From NCBI GenBank assembly GCA_964555235.1, contig CAZKRU010000004.1, forward strand, positions 1-64,000: 64,000 bases of DNA, read 5' to 3'. The position numbers and the translations under genes are program-made. This DNA comes from CAZKRU01 sp964555235. GTDB taxonomy: Bacteria > Verrucomicrobiota > Verrucomicrobiia > Methylacidiphilales > CAMAQI01. Each line of letters starts with the position of its first letter. Position 1 is the stretch's first letter. Shown here in pieces: positions 30,677-38,493 of the stretch. Below the pieces are notes generated by a model. It saw nothing but the letters and a program-made list of their open reading frames with translations, searched no databases and had not been told where the DNA came from.

Positions 30677-31137
30677 ATTACGATGCACTGCGGAGACTAA
30701 GCAAAATTCTTGAGAGGGCCAGCTTGAATTTTTTGGAGGGGATCGCCCCTCCAATCATTAGCGTAGAACTCAGACTATTGATTGCTTCACACGAAGGCAC
30801 GAAGCTCACGAAGTTTTTACTTCAGGCAGGTAATGGTAAATGTTTTTGAAGAACAAACTTGCTAAGTCGTTGTCTCTCGCGAAGTTCGCCAAGCCACCAA
30901 GAAACCCTTTTTAGTTTTTAAATCGGAATTCACCCCTTCGCGCCTTGGCAAACTTGGCGAGAGAGATGATCCTGTTCTCTCCACTCATTGTCCCACGAGC
31001 ACGGGGGCTGAAGCTTTGTGTGAAACCTCACCCTTTTTCTTATTTCCATAGGGTCGCTAAAGATTGGGGGAATGCGGAATGAAACATTGTAAAGCAACCG
31101 CATTGACTCGGTCTCCCGAATGACTTAGATTGGAGAG
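30677..31137. other. repeat-rich intergenic region right of tRNA-Leu
   Basis: No gene seen. It holds a hairpin with 9-bp arms (TTGGAGGGG/CCCCTCCAA, 30733-30754), a CACACGAAGGCACGAAG word at about 30789, and inverted arms near 30870-30890 (TCTCTCGCGAAGTTCGCCAA) and 30948-30968 that pair imperfectly. A possible promoter TTGACT-16-TTAGAT (31103-31130) lies very close to the next start codon. Confidence 0.5.
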
Positions 31138-31491
31138 ATGAAACGGGGCGTCGCATTTTTGCTTTTGACGCTTGCATTGGCTCTTGGAGCAATGCTTCCA
31201 CTTCCCGTGGCTGCGGCCCTTGCAGAAAACTCCTGCTGCTGCGCCGACTGTCACTGCCCAATGCCTCAAGAATGCCCTCGTCCGACTCAAGCCTCTGCAC
31301 CGCTTCAACCTCCTTTCGTTACTCAATCGGCTCAAAAGTTACGTCAAGTCGTCCAACGTCAACTTCCATCGCTTCCCTTTCAAATCGATTCCAAAATTGC
31401 ATCTACTTCCATAACCCATTCTGTTTTAATCGATTCCCACCCCCTTCAGAGTGCTCAACGTCATGCGTGGCTCTGTTGTTGGATGACCTAG
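31138..31491 (+). CDS. exported Cys-rich protein upstream of metal efflux genes
   Basis: 117 residues; N-terminal signal peptide (LLLTLALALGAMLPLPVAAA, cleavage near residue 28), then a cluster of seven cysteines in ENSCCCADCHCPMPQEC. The remainder is Pro/Ser/Gln-rich with a C-terminal LCCWMT. I do not recognise a family. Position 5' to a DUF2490 protein and CusBA suggests periplasmic metal binding or sensing, by inference. The last part might be poorly conserved. Confidence 0.6.
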   Translation: MKRGVAFLLLTLALALGAMLPLPVAAALAENSCCCADCHCPMPQECPRPTQASAPLQPPFVTQSAQKLRQVVQRQLPSLPFQIDSKIASTSITHSVLIDSHPLQSAQRHAWLCCWMT

Positions 31492-31576
31492 CAAGTTCCT
31501 AGACCCCCTCTCTTTGCTCAGGATTTTGAAATCCTGAGCTTCGTGTCGAAATTAAATCTCGGTAAGGAACTACTTT

Positions 31577-32221
31577 GTGAATTCATGGATCGTTGCTTTT
31601 CTTTTTCTGAGCGCCTTTTCGCTTCGTGCGGGGGAAACCCGTGCGTTTGAAAGTTGGCTCGGAATGGGAATTCATCAGCGCCTCGACTACGGACTGGAGG
31701 TCGGTCTTGAAAGCCAGGAATGGCTCTCCAGTTCCGATCAATCGCCCGTCTTACGGCATTGGGAAATCAGTCCTACCGTGACGTGGCATTACTCGCCGCG
31801 CTACGATTTCTTCCTCGGCTACGAGCGAGAGACGGAATGGACGACCGAAAGGCAAACCATCAATACGGATCTCGCGGTCAGTGGCTTCACGGTTCTGCTT
31901 CCTCTGGGAAAATGGGATCTTCGTTCCCAGCAACGATTCGAGACCGGAGCGAATGATGAAAAGACCGTTGCTGATTTTCGACATCTGACCCGTGTCGTCT
32001 ATCATGGATTCTCGGACCGCTGGGCGCCGTATGTTTCCAACGAATGGTTCTTCAATCTCATGGAGGGCGATGTGACTCAAAACCGCTTCCTCGTCGGAAT
32101 CGAATATCATCTCACCAAGTCCCTCACCGCCGAGTTTTACGGAATGCGTCGGGATGAATGGGAAGCCGACAACCTCTCCACTACTCCTATTTTCGGAATC
32201 AACCTCAACTGGAACTTCTAA
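31577..32221 (+). CDS. DUF2490-like outer-membrane beta-barrel protein
   Basis: 214 residues with a signal peptide (IVAFLFLSAFSLRAGETRA) and alternating aromatic/hydrophilic strands ending in NLNWNF, the usual terminal aromatic of an outer-membrane barrel. The pattern LEVGLESQEW, YDFFLGYERETEW, LRSQQRFE, VGIEYHLTKSLTAEFYG fits DUF2490. GTG start 31577 with AAGGA about 10 bases upstream. Three bases separate it from the CusB-type gene, so it is in the same transcript and may take the place of an outer-membrane component; no TolC-like gene is present. Confidence 0.7.
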   Translation: MNSWIVAFLFLSAFSLRAGETRAFESWLGMGIHQRLDYGLEVGLESQEWLSSSDQSPVLRHWEISPTVTWHYSPRYDFFLGYERETEWTTERQTINTDLAVSGFTVLLPLGKWDLRSQQRFETGANDEKTVADFRHLTRVVYHGFSDRWAPYVSNEWFFNLMEGDVTQNRFLVGIEYHLTKSLTAEFYGMRRDEWEADNLSTTPIFGINLNWNF

Positions 32222-32223
32222 CG

Positions 32224-33531
32224 ATGAAAGCACTCCTCCTCTTCCTCACCGTCACCCTAATCACCCTAGGCTGTAAAAAAAATGGAACACACGAGCCACA
32301 CTCCGGCGCGAAAACCGTTTATACCTGTTCCATGCATCCGCAAATCCGTCAGGATCACCCAGGGAAGTGTCCCATCTGCGGAATGGAATTAACTCCCATC
32401 ACCCCATCACCCACCACCGCATCCACGGAATATACCTGCTCTATGCATCCGAAAATCCGTCAAGATAAGCCAGGGAAATGTCCGATTTGCGGAATGGAAT
32501 TGGTCCCCGTGACGCATTTATCAGCCCCCACTTCCACCGAAGCGACTCCGTCGACCTCCAGTAAGGAAATCCACGTCGATAATCCTCGCTTGAGTCGTGA
32601 AAAAGCAGGACCTCGCCTTCTTCAAAAGAGCGTCCCACTTTTTGGAGAGATCCACTACATCCTCGATCAACATACTCATAAGACCTGGCTTTATGGAGGA
32701 AGGATCGAGCGAGTGCTGATCAGCTACAACACCACCGAAGTCGAAGCAGGACAACCGATTCTCGAACTCTATTCCGATGAAGCGATTGCGGATCAGGAAC
32801 GCTACCTGACGACTTTAAAAGAGCGCTACTCAACCACTTTTTACGAAAGAAAAGTCGCTTCTGCCCAAGTCGAAGCCGCAAAATCCCGACTTCTGCAGGC
32901 CGGATTTACCGAAGAAGAACTTCGTCAGCTTGTTGAGAAAAAAAACGTGAAACGAATCTTCACCATTCGCGCGCCCCATCGGGGCACCATCATTGGACAT
33001 CTTCCTGAAATCGGATCTCGCATCACTCCAGAAACGACTCTCTTTCATATCGTTCCGCTCGATCGCGTCTGGTTTAACGCCCATGTCTTTGAACAGGATC
33101 TCGCCAATGTTCGTTTGGGTCAAGAGGCCCTCATTGAAATCAAAACCTTTCCGGGGATCCCGTTTCGAGGAAAACTTGTCTTTATCGATCGGATGATCGA
33201 TACGGCAAGCCGCAGTGCCGTGGTCCGCGTTGAGCTTGAGAATCCCGACAAAAAACTCATTCCTGAAATGTCAGGCTCCGGCGTCATCAAAATCCCCCTC
33301 CCGGAAACCCCGGTAGCCATTCCCTCTTCTGCGATTCTCGATACCGGAAAACGAAAAATCGTTTATGTGGAAACCACTTCAAATCATTTTGAACCGCGAC
33401 TCATTGAGGCGGGCGTCAGCGATGGATCTTTTGTTCAAATTCTCTCAGGAATCAAAGCCGGAGAGACGGTCGTCACCGAGGGCGCTTTCTTAATCGATGC
33501 GGAAGCTCAACTTCGGGGAGTCATCCCATGA
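32224..33531 (+). CDS. cusB: RND efflux periplasmic adaptor (CusB type) with two heavy-metal-binding domains
   Basis: 435-residue membrane-fusion protein. Lipoprotein signal ends LITLGC (Cys17). Two tandem heavy-metal-binding domains follow at about 32-57 and 69-95, each with YTCSMHP...GKCPICGMEL. The adaptor body then shows the barrel-sandwich hybrid (VLISYNTTEVEAGQPILELY), a short helical hairpin, FTIRAPHRGTIIG, VWFNAHVFEQDLANVRLGQ and a C-terminal domain to GVIP. Start ATG 32224 gives the signal peptide; the frame is open further up inside the DUF2490 gene. The stop overlaps cusA by ATGA. Likely metals are Cu or Ag, judged from the domains. Confidence 0.9.
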   Translation: MKALLLFLTVTLITLGCKKNGTHEPHSGAKTVYTCSMHPQIRQDHPGKCPICGMELTPITPSPTTASTEYTCSMHPKIRQDKPGKCPICGMELVPVTHLSAPTSTEATPSTSSKEIHVDNPRLSREKAGPRLLQKSVPLFGEIHYILDQHTHKTWLYGGRIERVLISYNTTEVEAGQPILELYSDEAIADQERYLTTLKERYSTTFYERKVASAQVEAAKSRLLQAGFTEEELRQLVEKKNVKRIFTIRAPHRGTIIGHLPEIGSRITPETTLFHIVPLDRVWFNAHVFEQDLANVRLGQEALIEIKTFPGIPFRGKLVFIDRMIDTASRSAVVRVELENPDKKLIPEMSGSGVIKIPLPETPVAIPSSAILDTGKRKIVYVETTSNHFEPRLIEAGVSDGSFVQILSGIKAGETVVTEGAFLIDAEAQLRGVIP

Positions 33532-36500
33532 TCAGCCAACTCGTTCGCTGGTGTGTCCAAAATCGTTTTCTCGTTCTCACGGCTTATTTTGGAATTTCCA
33601 TCGCAGGAATTATTTCCATTTTCAAAACGCCGATGGATGCGCTCCCCGACCTGAGCGAGAATCAGGTCATCGTTCTCACCGACTGGATGGGACGGTCACC
33701 GCAAGAAGTCGAAGATCAGATTACCTATCCTCTCTCCGCCAGTTTACAGGGCTTAGCCGGAGTTCGCGTAGTTCGGGCTCAGTCCGACTTCGGATTTTCG
33801 ATGGTCAAAGTCATCTTCAACGACCAGGTCGATATCTACTTCGCCCGCGCTCGAGTCTTGGAACGCCTCAACTCACTCCCATTTAAACTTCCTGACAATG
33901 TGGTTCCAACAATGGGTCCGGATGCGACAGGGCTCGGTTGGGTCTATCAATATTACCTCGATGATTCGGAAGCTCGCAAAGCCGGTCATGCCTACGATCT
34001 CGGTGAGCTTCGATCCACGCAAGATTGGCTAATCCGCTATCAACTCAACTCCGTCCCGGGAGTTGCCGAAGTCGCTGGAATTGGTGGTTACGTGAGAGAA
34101 TACCAAATTGATGTTCATCCGGAACGATTGCGCGCCTACAACCTTCCGCTCGCTCAAGTCCTTGCCACGGTCACCGGAAGCAATCGGAATGTCGGCGGCG
34201 GAGTCTACGAGCAAAACGGACGAGAACATGTCGTTCGAGGACTCGCCCTCGTTCAAACCCTGGACGATCTCCGCAATACATCGGTCGGTTATTCCAATGG
34301 ACTTCCGGTACGATTAAAAGATGTCGCCACGATTCAACTCGGTCCTTCCCCGCGTCGAGGGATTCTCGATTTCGGAGGAAAAGAAGTTGTCGGTGGCACC
34401 ATCGTCATGCGCTACGGCGAAAGCACGGTCGATGTCATTCAGCGGGTCAAAGCCAAAATCGAAGAGATTCAACCCGCGCTCCCGCCGGGAATCAAAATTC
34501 GTTCGTTTTATGATCGAAGCGAATTGATCGAGCGCGCCATCTCAACCCTTCGAATCACGCTCGTGGAAGAGATTATTCTCGTCACCCTGGCTCATCTTCT
34601 TTTTCTCCGACACTTCCGAAGCATTCTCATCGTCACCGTACCGCTTCCCCTCTCCATCCTGATCTCCTTCCTCTTCATGCAACTCTTTCACGTCAGCTCC
34701 AACATCATGTCCCTTGCCGGAATCGCCATTGCCATCGGCGTGCTCGTCGATGCTGGAATTGTCATTACCGAAGCCGTGATGCGGGAAGCATTTCTCGTTC
34801 AACAGGGAAAACGTCCTGGGTTGCGCTATCCGGAGGACCTTCCGACGATTGTCAGCAACGCGAGCGCTTTGGTGGCACGTCCGATTTTTTATGCGATGGC
34901 GATTATCATTCTCGCCTTCGTTCCGATCTTCGCGCTTCATGGACAGGAGGGGAAACTTTTCATCCCGCTCGCCCTCACCAAAACCTTCGCCATGATTGGT
35001 GCCACCCTCCTCTCCGTAACACTCGTTCCGGTTCTTTGTACGATTTTGATTCGAGGAAAGCTACACGACGAGAGCGAGAATGGATTAATGATCTTTCTCC
35101 TGCGCCTCTATCTTCCAGTCCTTCGTTGGGCTTTAAATCATCGAAAAGTGGTCCTCAGCGGCGCAGCAGCCATCCTTGCTATCTCTCTTTTTATCGCCTC
35201 GCGCTTCGGATGGGAATTCATGCCTCCTCTCAACGAACGGGCCGTACTTTTCATGCCGACCACCATTCCCGGAAGTTCGATTGTTGAAGTTCATCAAACG
35301 ATGGCCGAACAGGATCGCATCCTGGCCTCGATTCCCGAAGTGGAATCCGTCGCCGGAAAGCTCGGACGCGCTCAAACAGCAACAGATCCCGCACCGATCA
35401 GCATGTTAGAAACGACGATCATGCTCAAACCGGAAGAGGAATGGCGGCCGGGAGTCACCCTCATCTCCCTTCGCGAGGAAATGCGACAGAAGATGAGCAA
35501 ATTCCCCGGATATATCCCCGCTTTTCTGCAACCGATTGAAAATCGCATCCTGATGCTCGCGACCGATCTTCGCACCCAAGTCGGCGTCAAAATCTTTGGT
35601 GAAGATTTGACCCAATTGGAAAAACTCGCCCAAGAAATCCGAAAGGTTGTGGAGACCGTTCCCGGCGCCACCGATCTCTATGCCGAGCATGTCTCGACGG
35701 CAACTTATCTGGAAATCGAAGTCAAACGAGAGGAAGCCGCGCGCTACGGAGTTCCGGTTCCTGAGATTCTGGAAACGATCGAGACGGCACTCGGCGGAAA
35801 AGAACTCTCCACCACAATTGAAGGACGAAAACGATTTCCGATTCGCGTTCGCTATCCGAGAGAACTTCGTAATTCCCCCGACGCGCTTCGCGATATTCTT
35901 GTGACCTCTCTCAACGGCCAGAATATCGCCCTTGGAAAAGTCGCCGAGCTTCGACTCGTCAATGGTCCTTCAACGATCTCCAGCGAAAACGGACTCCTTC
36001 GGGTTTATGTGCAGTGCAATGTTCGGAATCGCGACCTCGGAGGATTTGTCCGGGAGATCCAGGCAAAAATTGCCAAAGAGGTGAAATTCCCTCCGGGATA
36101 CTACTTCACCCTTTCCGGACAGTACGAAAATATACTTCGTTTTTGGAAGAGTATGTCGCTGGTTTTTCCGATGGTGCTCTTCATTATTTTCATCCTCCTC
36201 TACCTGATTTACCGCTCCTATCTGGAAGCCGCGCATGTCTTGCTCGCGGTTCCCTTTGCCCTCTCCGGTGGCGTGATTCTTCAGTGGATCATGGGCTACC
36301 CATTTAGCGTCGCCGTCTGGGTCGGATACATCGCGCTCTTTGGAACCGCGGTGCAAACGGGTGTGGTGATGGTGATTTACCTCGAGGAAGCCGTCCGACG
36401 ACGGAGAGAAGAGCGAGGCGCTTTGTTTACGCTCAGCGATCTCCGGGAATCGATTATCGAAGGAGCCGCTCTGCGACTGCGCCCCAAAGTCATGACCGTC

Positions 36501-36728
36501 AGCACCGTCGTCGCCTCACTTTTCGTCATCATGATTCCCTTCCTTTCTGGAGAACGGACCGGAATCGAAGTCATGCGTCCCATCGCTGTACCGGTCATTG
36601 GAGGAATGATCAGCAGCCTGCTTCACATTCTCATTGTCACTCCCGTGATTTTCGAGTGGCTTCAATCGAAAGGGCACGCAAAACCACCCTCCGCCGTCGC
36701 ATCAGAACATACAGCTGACCCATCTTGA
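33528..36728 (+). CDS. cusA: heavy-metal efflux RND transporter (CusA/CzcA family)
   Basis: Inner-membrane proton-driven pump of 1066 residues. N-terminal helix NRFLVLTAYFGISIAGII, then TPMDALPDLSENQVIVLTDW of the HME subfamily, VEDQITYPLS, DFGFSMVKVIF, central SLAGIAIAIGVLVDAGIVIT with the motif acidic residues, WEFMPPLNERAVLFMPTT, and the second helix group ending MIPFLSGERTGIEVMRPIAVPVIGGM. Twelve membrane helices in two sets can be traced. Together with CusB it would export monovalent metal ions; substrate class is inferred from the HMBD domains. Confidence 0.94.
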   Translation: MISQLVRWCVQNRFLVLTAYFGISIAGIISIFKTPMDALPDLSENQVIVLTDWMGRSPQEVEDQITYPLSASLQGLAGVRVVRAQSDFGFSMVKVIFNDQVDIYFARARVLERLNSLPFKLPDNVVPTMGPDATGLGWVYQYYLDDSEARKAGHAYDLGELRSTQDWLIRYQLNSVPGVAEVAGIGGYVREYQIDVHPERLRAYNLPLAQVLATVTGSNRNVGGGVYEQNGREHVVRGLALVQTLDDLRNTSVGYSNGLPVRLKDVATIQLGPSPRRGILDFGGKEVVGGTIVMRYGESTVDVIQRVKAKIEEIQPALPPGIKIRSFYDRSELIERAISTLRITLVEEIILVTLAHLLFLRHFRSILIVTVPLPLSILISFLFMQLFHVSSNIMSLAGIAIAIGVLVDAGIVITEAVMREAFLVQQGKRPGLRYPEDLPTIVSNASALVARPIFYAMAIIILAFVPIFALHGQEGKLFIPLALTKTFAMIGATLLSVTLVPVLCTILIRGKLHDESENGLMIFLLRLYLPVLRWALNHRKVVLSGAAAILAISLFIASRFGWEFMPPLNERAVLFMPTTIPGSSIVEVHQTMAEQDRILASIPEVESVAGKLGRAQTATDPAPISMLETTIMLKPEEEWRPGVTLISLREEMRQKMSKFPGYIPAFLQPIENRILMLATDLRTQVGVKIFGEDLTQLEKLAQEIRKVVETVPGATDLYAEHVSTATYLEIEVKREEAARYGVPVPEILETIETALGGKELSTTIEGRKRFPIRVRYPRELRNSPDALRDILVTSLNGQNIALGKVAELRLVNGPSTISSENGLLRVYVQCNVRNRDLGGFVREIQAKIAKEVKFPPGYYFTLSGQYENILRFWKSMSLVFPMVLFIIFILLYLIYRSYLEAAHVLLAVPFALSGGVILQWIMGYPFSVAVWVGYIALFGTAVQTGVVMVIYLEEAVRRRREERGALFTLSDLRESIIEGAALRLRPKVMTVSTVVASLFVIMIPFLSGERTGIEVMRPIAVPVIGGMISSLLHILIVTPVIFEWLQSKGHAKPPSAVASEHTADPS

Positions 36729-36744
36729 TCTCGAATCCCATTGG

Positions 36745-36779
36745 TGTCCAAAATAAAGTCCGATTGAAGAGGTAAACGA
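36745..36779. repeat. repeat shared with 21353-21387
   Basis: TGTCCAAAATAAAGTCCGAT here and TGTCCAAAATAAACTCCGAT there, with weaker similarity in the following 15 bases (GAGA/GAAGAGG, TAAA). Both are intergenic. Origin unknown; perhaps the end of an old mobile element. Confidence 0.45.
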
Positions 36780-36783
36780 AATC

Positions 36784-36830
36784 AAAAAAAATGCCGCAAG
36801 GAATTTCTCCCCTGCGGCATTTTCATTTTT
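36784..36830. terminator. bidirectional terminator between cusA and sod
   Basis: Stem ATGCCGCA (36791-36798) with TGCGGCAT (36813-36820), 14-base loop with extra GG/CC pairing. T-tracts follow on both strands (TTTCATTTTT on plus; seven Ts on minus). The flanking genes converge. Confidence 0.85.
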
Positions 36831-36841
36831 AGAAAAATCAA

Positions 36842-37456
36842 TTACATCTTCGGCAATTCCGCATTCACGGCTGCCCAATCGACATGAGCAATGAACTCAT
36901 CGATGTAGCCGGCGCGAGCGGAGAAGAAATCAGCATAGTAGGCGTGTTCATAAACATCGAGCGCGAGCAAGGGAGTCACTCCCCAAACCGGATAGGTGTT
37001 CTGTGCATCGCCGATGTAATTGAAGAGCTTGCCAGTGGTATGATCAATTCCCGTCCAGACCCAACCACGAGCGGCAATGCCGGTCGCTTTGAGGTCTTTC
37101 TTGTAGTTGTCAAACGAACCGAAATCGCGATCAATCAGCTCCGCCATCTTGCCCGAGACTTTTCCGTCGCCGCCCAGGATGCTGAAGTAAAGTTCGTGAT
37201 TTTTGAGTCCACCCAAGGCAAACGTCAAATCGACTTTGAGCGAGCGAATGGTCGAGTAAATTTGATTCGCCATGGCCGGATTCGCCGGATCGGGAACTCC
37301 GAGCTTTTCCAGCTCCTCAAGAATGGCGTTACTTTTGTTCACATATCCGGTGTAGAGCTTGAAATGCTCTTCATGGGTCTTATCTGAGATTTTACCGGTC
37401 TTTCCTTTGACTTTCGCCAGAAGGGTTTCCTGGTTATTTGCATATTTGTAGGCCAT
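36842..37456 (-). CDS. sod: superoxide dismutase, Fe/Mn family
   Basis: 204 residues. Metal ligands are the second His of HEEHFKLYTGYVNKSN, His in GGLKNHELYF, and Asp/His in LALDVYEHAYYADF. The usual GGHxNH reads GGLKNH here. Metal choice (Fe or Mn) cannot be decided by eye. No signal peptide is seen, so cytoplasmic. AAGGAG precedes the ATG and a near-consensus promoter lies at 37487-37514. Confidence 0.92.
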   Translation of the reverse strand: MAYKYANNQETLLAKVKGKTGKISDKTHEEHFKLYTGYVNKSNAILEELEKLGVPDPANPAMANQIYSTIRSLKVDLTFALGGLKNHELYFSILGGDGKVSGKMAELIDRDFGSFDNYKKDLKATGIAARGWVWTGIDHTTGKLFNYIGDAQNTYPVWGVTPLLALDVYEHAYYADFFSARAGYIDEFIAHVDWAAVNAELPKM

Positions 37457-37486
37457 GACTTGCTCCTTGGTATAATTTTCCGGGCC

Positions 37487-37514
37487 ATCATAAGGGGGAA
37501 GCTTTCCTTGTCAA
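37487..37514 (-). promoter_or_regulatory. sigma-70 type promoter for the superoxide dismutase gene
   Basis: Minus strand reads TTGACA (37514-37509), a 16-bp spacer, TATGAT (37492-37487). It is about 30 bases upstream of the start codon and close to consensus. Confidence 0.65.
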
Positions 37515-37584
37515 CTCCTCTACATCGGTAATGGAATCCAGTCACTTCAATTTCACCTGATTGCCATGAGATCGGTCCACGAGG

Positions 37585-38400
37585 TCATTTTTTGACTTTT
37601 CGATAGGATTTCGGTGATTTCCTGTACTGCTGCTGAAACCAGAGTCCCATTCGCGTGGACGAGGCGAACCCACTCCGTCGTGCCACTTCCTGAATCGGAA
37701 TGGAGGTCTCCCTCAAAAGACGTCCTGCTTCTTCCAAACGAAGCTTTCGAAGATATTCCCCCGGCGATTCTCCAAAGCTGCGTTGAAATTCACGGGTAAA
37801 ATGTTCCCGACTCATTCCATATTGATTAGCCAACTCCTTCACCGCCACCGGAGTTCGAAAGTGGAGATGAAGATAATCTTTCGCACGAACCAAGGCCCCT
37901 CCCTTTTCCTCACTGGTACCTTCCAAGTGGTTGACCATTGAAAGATAAAACCGATAACAGGCTTCACTCTCCTCCCAACGACTGGACCAGTGTCGCTCTC
38001 TCGTCTGATGGATTAAATATTGCGCTTCGCGCCGCAGGGCCGTATTCCCGGAAAGGGAGAGAATCGGCCCAAATCGCTCCTTCACTTTTCTCCAAAGCTG
38101 CATCGCCAAGGCTCCCTGAAAATCAATCCAGAGATAAGTCCACGGTTCTTTTGCTTCCGCTGGAAAATAGTAAATGCTCTTCTCCGGAATGAAGGCGAGG
38201 AACGCCTTTCCCTCACCGACCTCGTAAGTCTTCCCCTTCTCCTCAAATATCCCAGTCCCGCTGATCGTCCATTGAAGAATCACATATTCATGACTTCCAC
38301 GCACGGCATTATCCCAGCGATATCGCGGAGATTTTTGAATTTCAAGCTCCCTCCCATGGGGAATGGAAAGCAATACTTCAGACTCAAGGGGGGCATTCAT
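37585..38400 (-). CDS. AraC family transcriptional regulator
   Basis: 271 residues. The N-terminal half is a cupin-like ligand domain (SHEYVILQWTISGTGIFEEK, EGKAFLAFIPEKSIYYFPAE). The C-terminal 100 residues hold two helix-turn-helix units: VAVKELANQYGMSREHFTRE and IQEVARRSGFASSTRMGLWF followed by KSPKSYRK. The start is ATG 38400 (MNAPLES). The frame stays open far upstream, antisense through the GH4 gene, but that part is not protein-like. It is divergent from the GH4 gene with a 93-bp gap, so it likely controls it in response to a sugar. Confidence 0.9.
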   Translation of the reverse strand: MNAPLESEVLLSIPHGRELEIQKSPRYRWDNAVRGSHEYVILQWTISGTGIFEEKGKTYEVGEGKAFLAFIPEKSIYYFPAEAKEPWTYLWIDFQGALAMQLWRKVKERFGPILSLSGNTALRREAQYLIHQTRERHWSSRWEESEACYRFYLSMVNHLEGTSEEKGGALVRAKDYLHLHFRTPVAVKELANQYGMSREHFTREFQRSFGESPGEYLRKLRLEEAGRLLRETSIPIQEVARRSGFASSTRMGLWFQQQYRKSPKSYRKVKK

Positions 38401-38493
38401 AAAATGATAATAGACTACTAATATCACATTTCGGATACTTTTCATCACATAAATCAAATCGCATTTCCTGAGAAATCGATTAGCCTGTTTTCC

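Noticed and set aside
30505..30849. 114-codon plus-strand frame over the tRNA-Leu gene
   Set aside because: It is read across the tRNA and its 90-bp duplicate; the tRNA fold is convincing.
31103..31130. CueR/MerR-type operator upstream of the Cys-rich gene
   Set aside because: The TTGACT/TTAGAT spacing is 16 bp, not the 19-20 bp of MerR-family promoters, and no regulator gene is adjacent.
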